Positions 1-4,637 of a stretch of 5,073 bases of DNA are shown piece after piece; the first letter of the stretch is position 1, and each line of letters begins with the position of its first letter. Both the position numbers and the translations under genes were made by a program. The notes beneath the pieces were generated by a model. The model was not told the DNA's origin and ran no database searches. It saw only the letters and a list, made by a program, of their open reading frames with translations. Where the stretch lies: contig FR892668.1 in assembly GCA_000433535.1 (NCBI GenBank), forward strand, positions 181,281-186,353. Direction: 5' to 3'. The DNA is from Dorea sp. CAG:317 (GTDB taxonomy: Bacteria > Bacillota > Clostridia > Lachnospirales > Lachnospiraceae).

Positions 1-1
1 A

Positions 2-664
2 GAATACAGTTATTATTCTGGAGTGCGTAGTGCAATCAAAGAAAAGAGTATTCTGGATATGGACATGGTATTTGATACATTTCCAAAGAAAATATATCCG
101 TTTGATTTTGAGACATATTTCCAGTCTGATATGGTCTGTGAAATTGTTACGACAAACTGTGAAACGGGAAAAGCAGAATATATGACAGAACAAAGTGATC
201 CGGACCGGCTTATGAAGCTGTGCAGGGCATCCAGCAGTATGCCTTTGCTGTCGCCTATCGTCAATATAGACGGTGTCCCATATCTGGATGGGGGACTTGC
301 AGATTCGGTCCCGATCCGAAGAGCATTGCAATCAGGGAATGAAAAAATCGTCCTTGTGCTTACAAGGAATCCCGGATATCGTAAAAAACCGATTTCAAAA
401 GGAACTGTAAAACTGTATCGACGTGCATATAAGAAATATCCAAATCTTGTTCATGCTGCCATTTATCGCAATCATGTATATAATAAGACAATGGAACTCG
501 TAGAACGGCTGGAAGAAGAGGAGAAAATCTTCGTGATACGTCCGCTTGTTCCGACTGTATCAAGACTGGAACGTGATGAGACGGCGCTGACAGCTTTTTA
601 TCAACATGGATACAATTTGATGAAGAGACAGCGGGAGGCGCTGCAAAGATATTTGGAAAAATAA
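2..664 (+). CDS. Patatin-like phospholipase (YjjU/RssA-like), C-terminal part, 5' end outside window
   Basis: Probable cytoplasmic or peripheral serine acyl hydrolase acting on lipids; the substrate is unknown. The reading frame is open to the left edge (E-Y-S-Y-Y-S-G before the GTG at 23), so that GTG is probably internal and the gene starts upstream. The visible part is about 220 residues. Seen in the sequence: a stretch RASSSMPLLSPIV, then YLDGGLADSVPI (Asp codon at 287-289), which is the DGG box carrying the catalytic Asp of the Ser-Asp dyad in patatin-family proteins. The GxSxG nucleophile elbow and the oxyanion glycine loop would lie in the missing N-terminal part, so catalytic competence cannot be judged. 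The charged C-terminal tail (ERDETALTAFYQHGYNLMKRQ) resembles bacterial YjjU-type proteins from memory. The next gene follows after 25 bp with no terminator between, so the two are probably co-transcribed. Family call is firm; physiological role is not known. Confidence 0.88.
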   Translation, partial: EYSYYSGVRSAIKEKSILDMDMVFDTFPKKIYPFDFETYFQSDMVCEIVTTNCETGKAEYMTEQSDPDRLMKLCRASSSMPLLSPIVNIDGVPYLDGGLADSVPIRRALQSGNEKIVLVLTRNPGYRKKPISKGTVKLYRRAYKKYPNLVHAAIYRNHVYNKTMELVERLEEEEKIFVIRPLVPTVSRLERDETALTAFYQHGYNLMKRQREALQRYLEK

Positions 665-679
665 GGCAGTAAAAAATAC

Positions 680-685
680 GGAGGG
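680..685 (+). promoter_or_regulatory. Ribosome binding site of the HD-GNAT gene
   Basis: GGAGGG lies a few bases before the ATG at 690, in the 25-bp gap after the patatin-like gene. It supports this ATG as the start and independent translation of the second gene of the pair. Confidence 0.8.
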
Positions 686-689
686 AAGT

Positions 690-1694
690 ATGGATTATCA
701 AGCATTGTTGGATTGGATGGATCTTGCGGAAAAGCTGAAATGTAATACAAGACATTCGTGGACCAGCAGCGGGAGATGCGAAAGTGTAGCCGAGCATAGT
801 TTTGAACTTGGGATGTTAGCATGGCTTGTGAAAGACGAATTTCAGGAATGTGATGTAAATAAAGTCATGGAGATGTGTCTTCTTCACGATATAGGAGAAG
901 CAGTTACCGGAGATATTCCGTCATTTGAGAAACATTCTTCGGACGAAGAGAAGGAAAAGAATGAAATACAGAAGCTTTCAGAATTACTGCCGGATAAAAA
1001 GAGGCATGAATTTATGAATCTTATGGAAGAACTGTGGAAGAATGAAACTGTCGAGGCAAAGCTGGTTCATGCACTTGATAAGATGGAGGCGGTGATTCAG
1101 CATAATCAGGCGCCTATTGACACGTGGCTTCCTTTGGAATATGAGCTGCAATTAACTTATGGGCAGGAGGAAGCTTCCTTCCATCCGTTTTTAAAGCACC
1201 TTCGTAAGATTGTGAAAGAAGCTTCGGAAGCAAAAATTGAGGAAGCGGCGGACGAAGCGCTGGAGGCGCAGATTTCAGGAGAGATAGAATATTCCGGTTA
1301 CAAGGTGAGAAAAGGGCTGGAAGTGATGGATAAGGAGAGGGTGGTAGAACTTCTCCATAGTACGGATTGGGCGAAAGAGCGAAGCGCTGAAATGATAGAG
1401 CAATCAATGGCACAATCGATTTCTTATGGTGTATTTGATAAAAATGATTATCAAATAGGTTATGCAAGAATTATTTCCGATCTTACGACAACATTTTATC
1501 TTATGGATGTAGTGATAGATGAAGCGTATCGTGGACGTGGACTTGGAAAACTTTTAATGGACGGTATTATGGAAGATGTAGGGCATCTACATGGAATTCT
1601 TCATACAGAAAATGCTGCCGGACTGTATGAAAAATATGGTTTTCGAGAAGTAGAAGAGTGTGACGATAAGACGATGGAAAAGCCGAAAGTATAA
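690..1694 (+). CDS. HD-domain 5'-deoxynucleotidase-like protein fused to a GNAT N-acetyltransferase
   Basis: A two-domain cytoplasmic protein of 334 residues. Residues 1 to about 195 match the HD_3 family (E. coli YfbR, human HDDC2), metal-dependent phosphohydrolases that remove phosphate from deoxynucleoside 5'-monophosphates. Visible ligands are R21, H36 (in ESVAEHS), H66-D67 (in LLHDIGE), E70 and D130 (in HALDKMEA), so the full metal and substrate set appears present; TGDIP at 73-77 is also a family hallmark. Residues about 200-334 form a GNAT domain: the strand FYLMDVVIDEAY, then RGRGLGKLL (281-289), the acetyl-CoA pyrophosphate-binding loop, and LYEKYGF near the end, typical of small GNATs. 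One start, one frame, no internal stop, so the fusion looks genuine. The acetyl acceptor is unknown. The loop between motif A and the LYEKYGF strand looks shorter than in free-standing relatives (from memory). Probably co-transcribed with the upstream patatin-like gene. Domain calls are firm; the joint function is inference. Confidence 0.92.
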   Translation: MDYQALLDWMDLAEKLKCNTRHSWTSSGRCESVAEHSFELGMLAWLVKDEFQECDVNKVMEMCLLHDIGEAVTGDIPSFEKHSSDEEKEKNEIQKLSELLPDKKRHEFMNLMEELWKNETVEAKLVHALDKMEAVIQHNQAPIDTWLPLEYELQLTYGQEEASFHPFLKHLRKIVKEASEAKIEEAADEALEAQISGEIEYSGYKVRKGLEVMDKERVVELLHSTDWAKERSAEMIEQSMAQSISYGVFDKNDYQIGYARIISDLTTTFYLMDVVIDEAYRGRGLGKLLMDGIMEDVGHLHGILHTENAAGLYEKYGFREVEECDDKTMEKPKV

Positions 1695-1796
1695 ATATAA
1701 TGAAGAAAAAAAGGATGTGCATTGTGGAAACGCCCGATAAGGAAGTAATTTGAAAACACATCATAACACTAACCCTTAATTGCTTACAATATGCTC
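1695..1796. other. Junction between chromosomal-type genes and the tnpV remnant
   Basis: This 102-bp stretch has no clear gene and no hairpin terminator for the HD-GNAT gene. A 17-codon frame (1700-1753) ends in ETPDKEVI but lacks a ribosome binding site; it may be the tail of a lost gene or chance. Somewhere here the chromosomal sequence must give way to mobile-element sequence, but no target duplication is visible. Confidence 0.4.
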
Positions 1797-1804
1797 AAGG
1801 GGGA
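1797..1804 (+). promoter_or_regulatory. tnpV: Ribosome binding site of the tnpV remnant
   Basis: AAGGGGGA ends 7 bases before the ATG at 1812. It shows that the original tnpV start is 1812, not the upstream frame start at 1780, and so makes the downstream frame change evident. Confidence 0.7.
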
Positions 1805-1811
1805 CAACACA

Positions 1812-2052
1812 ATGGCAAAGACAATTTTTGAAGAAATGGGCGGTACTTATGTACGGCAAGCTGAACAGCTATCTTTCTGACATTGACGAGCAGGCGCAAG
1901 AAATGTTTTCTCGGTTAGTAAAACATATGGCAGAGCGTGAGGGCGTGACAGAACAGTTAAAAGCAGAAAATGGCTTAGAGTGGACGAGGCGAATGAATAA
2001 CATTCGAGCGTGTGCGATGGAGCTTGTCAATGAGGAAATCATCTACAATTAA
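1812..2052 (+). pseudogene. tnpV: Transposon protein TnpV, remnant with internal deletion and frameshift
   Basis: Remnant of tnpV, a small gene carried by clostridial transposons and integrative elements of the Tn4451 type; its role is unproven. A good ribosome binding site (AAGGGGGA, 1797-1804) precedes the ATG at 1812. The start reads MAKTIFEEMGGTYVRQ, the usual TnpV N-terminus, but the frame then runs into AEQLSF and a TGA at 1878-1880. In the next frame, from about 1855, 65 residues of the TnpV C-terminus follow: GKLNSYLSDIDEQAQ, then EQLKAENGLEWTRRMNNIRA, ending at 2052. Together these give about 81 residues against roughly 120 for intact family members (from memory), so some 35-45 residues of the middle are gone and the frame is lost. 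The join lies around 1851-1861. An open frame from 1780 covers the C-terminal part, but its first residues do not look like TnpV and it lacks a convincing start. No transposase or recombinase remains nearby. Confidence 0.88.
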
Positions 2053-2057
2053 AGAAT

Positions 2058-2168
2058 TGTAACGCATATAACCGTAAAATTTTGGTGGGTAGGGATAAAC
2101 TCCTTACCCGTCATTTTTTGTTCTCTTATCTGCTTAAACAAGGCGTTTTGACACCAAAAAGCGTTACA
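2058..2168. repeat. Two-part inverted repeat around the terminator
   Basis: TGTAACGC (2058-2065) is matched by GCGTTACA (2161-2168), and TTTTGGTG (2080-2087) by CACCAAAA (2152-2159). The right arm is almost continuous (one extra A at 2160), while the left arm is split by 14 bases. The repeat encloses the terminator and shares bases with its stem foot. It may be an element end, or part of an alternative RNA fold; neither is shown. Confidence 0.5.
2083..2119 (+). terminator. Rho-independent terminator after the tnpV remnant
   Basis: A strong hairpin: GGGTAGGGA (2087-2095), a five-base loop TAAAC, and TCCTTACCC (2101-2109), nine pairs with one G-U. It can extend by four more pairs (2083-2086 with 2110-2113, two of them wobble). 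Six T residues follow at 2114-2119. It lies 30 bp after the tnpV stop and would separate the mobile-element remnant from the tetR unit downstream. Confidence 0.87.
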
Positions 2169-2193
2169 TACTCCACTTGTTAGTCGCAATCTC

Positions 2194-2223
2194 TTGATTT
2201 TTTTGAACTGTGTTCAGTATAAT
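2194..2223 (+). promoter_or_regulatory. Promoter of the tetR-oxidoreductase unit
   Basis: A -35 box TTGATT (2194-2199), an 18-bp spacer, and a perfect -10 box TATAAT (2218-2223); a second overlapping TATAAT sits at 2223-2228. A start of transcription near 2230 is expected. One operator palindrome fills the spacer and another covers the expected start, the usual layout for repression by steric block. Confidence 0.75.
2203..2217. promoter_or_regulatory. Operator O1 (probable TetR-family binding site)
   Basis: TTGAACTGTGTTCAG is an inverted repeat with half-site TTGAAC, a three-base centre and one mismatch in the outermost base. It occupies the promoter spacer just before the -10 box. The half-sites are the same as in O2. 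Confidence 0.72.
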
Positions 2224-2227
2224 ATAA

Positions 2228-2242
2228 TTGAACGACGTTCAA
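2228..2242. promoter_or_regulatory. Operator O2 (probable TetR-family binding site)
   Basis: TTGAACGACGTTCAA is a perfect six-base inverted repeat around a three-base centre. It lies directly after the -10 box, over the expected transcription start, and just before the ribosome binding site. Its centre is 25 bp from that of O1. Confidence 0.77.
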
Positions 2243-2243
2243 C

Positions 2244-2249
2244 AGGAGG
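2244..2249 (+). promoter_or_regulatory. Ribosome binding site deciding the GTG start of the TetR gene
   Basis: AGGAGG ends six bases before the GTG at 2256. No ATG is available at this distance, so the GTG is the start. Confidence 0.83.
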
Positions 2250-2255
2250 TATAGT

Positions 2256-2828
2256 GTGGATAATAAAGAAGCAATCATACAGGCAACGATTAAACTCATT
2301 GAGGAAAGAGGGGAGCATTTAGAAGAAGTTACAGTCCGTGAGATATGCAAAAGAGCAGGTGTTGGATTAGGACTTGTAAATTATCATTTTGGAAACAAGG
2401 ATAAACTCATCGAGCAATGTATTGAGCGTATGATAAACGGAACAGTCGAGCATTTTCAGAATATACGAGAGAAAACAGACGGTTTTACTCCTTTTGAGAA
2501 GTTGGAGTATCTCGGCAATATGACGCTTGATTTTCTGTTTGAACATTATGCCATTTTCAAAATTTCTGTTCTTACCGATATGCAGTCACCGAAAGAAAAT
2601 GACAACACTTACAGAACTTATGCGGCATATCTTCCGCTTGTTGCAGCCTGCCGTCCTGACCTTGATGAAGCGGCGATAAGGCGAAAAACGCTGTATTTGA
2701 TTACCGTTATGCAGCAAATGTCTCTGCGATACGAAATTATATCGCAAACATTGGGGATTGACCTTAGAAAGAGAGAAAACCGCAAGAATTTTCATACACA
2801 AGTTTTACATGATATTTTGGAGGTATAA
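2256..2828 (+). CDS. TetR/AcrR-family transcriptional regulator
   Basis: A 190-residue DNA-binding repressor, the usual TetR size, expected to act as a dimer. The N-terminal domain is complete: helix 1 IIQATIKLIEERG (7-19), then VTVREICKRAGVGLGLVNYHFGNKDKL around 25-51, the helix-turn-helix with the family's YHFGNKDKL ending. Residues from about 65 on are helical and variable, as expected of the ligand-binding and dimer part; no ligand can be read from it. The GTG start follows AGGAGG at proper distance. The promoter upstream carries two matching palindromes, so autoregulation is very likely. The downstream oxidoreductase starts three bases after the stop and its ribosome binding site lies inside this gene's end, so the two are translationally linked. 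The likely job is repression of itself and the oxidoreductase until a small molecule, perhaps an electrophile or quinone-like compound, releases it; the ligand class is inference. Confidence 0.93.
   Translation: MDNKEAIIQATIKLIEERGEHLEEVTVREICKRAGVGLGLVNYHFGNKDKLIEQCIERMINGTVEHFQNIREKTDGFTPFEKLEYLGNMTLDFLFEHYAIFKISVLTDMQSPKENDNTYRTYAAYLPLVAACRPDLDEAAIRRKTLYLITVMQQMSLRYEIISQTLGIDLRKRENRKNFHTQVLHDILEV
2819..2824 (+). promoter_or_regulatory. Ribosome binding site deciding the GTG start of the oxidoreductase
   Basis: GGAGGT overlaps the last codons of the tetR gene and ends seven bases before the GTG at 2832. This supports the GTG start and translational coupling. Confidence 0.8.
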
Positions 2829-2831
2829 AGA

Positions 2832-3547
2832 GTGAATATAACAGTGATAAACGGAACAGAAAAACACGGTGTTACCTACCGTTTGAAAGAGATGTTTTTA
2901 GCAGAGTTTAAGGATAAAGCGAATATTACAGAATACTATCTTCCGAAGGACTGTCCGAGCTTCTGTACTGGTTGCTTGAGTTGTACATTAAAGGGTGAAA
3001 GCACTTGCAAGGACGCAGAATATATTGGGAAAATTGACAAATCACTTTTGGAAGCAGACTTGATTGTAATGACATCCCCTGCTTATGTGTTTCACGCTAC
3101 GGGAGCAATGAAAGCATTTCTTGACCATTTCGCTTACCGCTGGATACCGCACCGCCCTGCTCCTGAAATGTTTGGAAAGCGTGCGGTAATTATAACGCAA
3201 TGCTTAGGCAGTGGGACAAAATCTGCGGCGAAAGATATGAAGCATAGTTTATCTTGGGGGGAATTTCTAAAATCGGAATATTTATGGGTGCTTTGATGAG
3301 CGATATTGTTTGGGAAAAGCTTTCCCAAAAGAAACAAGCCGAGCTTACGGGAAAGATTCAAAAGCTATCCCGAAAGTTTGCTCATATAGATTATACAAAG
3401 CCCGCACACACAAATTTGATTACGAAATTCAAGTTTCTCGTCTGCCGTATGATGCAGCAATCCATACATCAATCAGACCCTGAATACCTTGACGGAAAGT
3501 ATTGGGCGGAGCAAGGTTGGCTTGACAGCGGCAGACCGTGGAAATAA
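2832..3547 (+). pseudogene. Flavodoxin-fold NAD(P)H-dependent oxidoreductase with Fe-S-like cysteine motif, frameshifted
   Basis: Cytoplasmic FMN-dependent reductase of the NADPH-dependent FMN reductase/WrbA superfamily, substrate unknown. The first frame (2832-3296) has a flavodoxin-type beta1-loop, MNITVINGTEKHGVTYRLKE, then a cysteine cluster C41, C45, C48, C51, C59. The last four are spaced C-X2-C-X2-C-X7-C, as in iron-sulfur flavoproteins. TSPAYVFHATGAMKAFLDH (81-99) is the second FMN-contacting loop of the family. After SLSW the frame goes wrong at a run of six G (3256-3261) and ends at a TGA at 3294-3296. The neighbouring frame continues at once with GISKIGIFMGALMSDIVWEK and runs to the TAA at 3547, ending EYLDGKYWAEQGWL and GRPWK, as relatives do (from memory). 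One missing base, most simply a T giving SLSWWGIS, would restore about 238 residues. It is second in the tetR transcript. It could be a real inactivation, a sequencing error, or a slippage site. Confidence 0.85.
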
Positions 3548-3677
3548 TGTGGGGCAAAACGAAATCTCGGTTACTGGCAGATGTGAAAATGATAAATCAG
3601 TGAGTGATATATCAAATATTTTGCTCAAAATCAGAAAATGCCACGCAAAGTAGCAGGAAAATTCAGAATGTCATCTC

Positions 3678-3699
3678 TGCTTGCTTGTAATGCAAAGCA
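3678..3699. repeat. Imperfect palindrome over the -35 box of the XRE promoter
   Basis: TGCTTGC (3678-3684) and GCAAAGCA (3692-3699) are inverted repeats with a one-base bulge around a seven-base centre TTGTAAT. The position would suit an operator for the XRE protein itself, but a chance match cannot be excluded. Confidence 0.38.
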
Positions 3700-3713
3700 C
3701 GGTTTTCTATACT
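3685..3713 (+). promoter_or_regulatory. Candidate promoter of the XRE-membrane protein unit
   Basis: TTGTAA (3685-3690), a 17-bp spacer, and TATACT (3708-3713) lie 29 bp before the start codon. The -10 box matches five of six consensus bases, the -35 box four of six. An imperfect palindrome overlaps the -35 box. Confidence 0.5.
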
Positions 3714-3727
3714 TGGCGTATCAACAT

Positions 3728-3735
3728 AAGGAGGT
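3728..3735 (+). promoter_or_regulatory. Ribosome binding site deciding the start of the XRE gene
   Basis: AAGGAGGT ends seven bases before the ATG at 3743. It shows that translation begins there, although the same frame stays open upstream to an ATG at 3638. Confidence 0.87.
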
Positions 3736-3742
3736 CACGAGA

Positions 3743-4618
3743 ATGACATTTGCAGAAAAACTAAAATCTATCCGCAAGAAGGCGGGACTTTCGCAGGAAC
3801 AGCTTGCGGAGAAGTTAGGCGTGTCAAGACAGGCGGTTACAAAATGGGAAACTGAAACAGGCATTCCCGACATTGAAAATATGATGGCTATCTCTGCCCT
3901 GTTTGACATTTCCATTGACGAGCTACTTTCCAATGAAAGAGGAATGAAAAAATCAGACGAGTATCTTTTTGAAAGCGTTACGGAATACGATATTGACGAG
4001 CCGAAACGCTATGATATGAAATTCGGTGGAGCAAAGCAATTCGTATTGTCTGGTTATGAGGGAGAGAAAATCCGTGTCCGTCTGGTATCTAATACCCTCT
4101 CCACGCTCCAGAACGATTTTAAGGTTAAAATTGACGACATCCGAAAACGGATTGATGTAGATGTAATCCGTAAAAACGGTATATCTGAAGCAACGGCAAA
4201 AGAAACTGTCAATATTTTCGTTCAAATTCCTATGCCCTATGTGGGAAAAATTGAGAGTGCTGTCAATGCGGAAACCGTAGAAATCCGCTCTTTAGATTGC
4301 GACAGTATTGAGCTTGATGTAAAGACGCCGAATATCATTATAAACGATGTCGGCGGCACAGTAGAAATTAACTGCAATCTGGATATGAGTGTGGTTTGCA
4401 ATTCCTTAAAGGGATACCTTGCAATCAATCAGGTGTCGGCAACTTCCAAAATCCATATTCCAGAGGGTGAAGTATTTACTGCTGTTACGAAAGGTATTGG
4501 AACGAGCATTTCCTATGAAAAGGACGGCAGACAGACGGAACGCTTTGACACGCCCGATGCGGAAAATGTCATAGAACTGAATGGCATTAAAAGTGAGCTT
4601 GTTATTTGCAACGATTAA
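3743..4618 (+). CDS. XRE-family helix-turn-helix protein with C-terminal beta-strand-rich (DUF4097-like) domain
   Basis: A 291-residue probable transcription regulator. Residues 1-62 are a complete XRE/Cro-C1 domain: MTFAEKLKSIRKKAGLSQEQ, then LAEKLGVSRQAVTKWE (21-36) as turn and recognition helix, and IPDIENMMAISALFDISIDELL. The rest, about 95-285, has no helices of note. It alternates short strands and turns with a repeating pattern (for example VEIRSLDCDSIELDVKTPN, IIINDVGGTVEINCNLDMS), which suggests a beta-solenoid like DUF4097. No signal peptide or membrane segment is seen, so the protein is cytoplasmic. The start at 3743 is fixed by AAGGAGGT; it is preferred over the ATG at 3638, which has no ribosome binding site and adds a segment outside the HTH domain. 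A membrane protein gene follows after 19 bp, so the two probably share a transcript. The beta domain may sense a ligand or bind a partner; that is inference. Confidence 0.9.
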   Translation: MTFAEKLKSIRKKAGLSQEQLAEKLGVSRQAVTKWETETGIPDIENMMAISALFDISIDELLSNERGMKKSDEYLFESVTEYDIDEPKRYDMKFGGAKQFVLSGYEGEKIRVRLVSNTLSTLQNDFKVKIDDIRKRIDVDVIRKNGISEATAKETVNIFVQIPMPYVGKIESAVNAETVEIRSLDCDSIELDVKTPNIIINDVGGTVEINCNLDMSVVCNSLKGYLAINQVSATSKIHIPEGEVFTAVTKGIGTSISYEKDGRQTERFDTPDAENVIELNGIKSELVICND

Positions 4619-4623
4619 AAACG

Positions 4624-4629
4624 AAGGAG
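4624..4629 (+). promoter_or_regulatory. Ribosome binding site of the membrane protein gene
   Basis: AAGGAG ends eight bases before the ATG at 4638, in the 19-bp gap after the XRE gene. Confidence 0.78.
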
Positions 4630-4637
4630 TGTAAAAA

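Noticed and set aside
1700..1753. 17-codon frame ending in ETPDKEVI
   Set aside because: No ribosome binding site and too short to identify; it could be the tail of a lost element gene, but the sequence alone does not show it.
1750..1790. Possible tnpV promoter (TTGAAA and TACAAT)
   Set aside because: The spacing between the two boxes is about 29 bp, far from 16-18 bp, and no better -35 box is seen before TACAAT.
1780..1811. Start of an open frame that leads into the tnpV C-terminal part
   Set aside because: Its first residues do not resemble TnpV and are read out of frame with the true start at 1812, which has a good ribosome binding site; the frame is joined to the C-terminal part only by the deletion.
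2140..2166. Second hairpin GCGTTTTG / CAAAAAGC
   Set aside because: The stem has a mismatch or bulge near its base and there is no T tract behind it, so it is not a terminator; its right arm is already covered by the inverted repeat around 2058-2168.
2159..2220. Reverse-strand open frame ending near 2166 (last residues QEIATNKWSM)
   Set aside because: It looks protein-like at its end, but no family is recognised, and upstream on that strand it crosses the tetR promoter and operators; insufficient for a gene or pseudogene call.
3605..3631. AT-rich palindromes TGATATATCA and ATTTTGCTCAAAAT after the oxidoreductase
   Set aside because: Considered as a terminator, but the stems are short and AT-only or nearly so, the loops are too small, and no T run follows; likely chance in AT-rich DNA.
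3638..3742. In-frame upstream extension of the XRE protein by 35 residues
   Set aside because: No ribosome binding site before the ATG at 3638, the candidate promoter lies inside this stretch, and the HTH domain begins naturally at 3743 behind AAGGAGGT. It could be a remnant of another coding sequence, but I do not recognise it.
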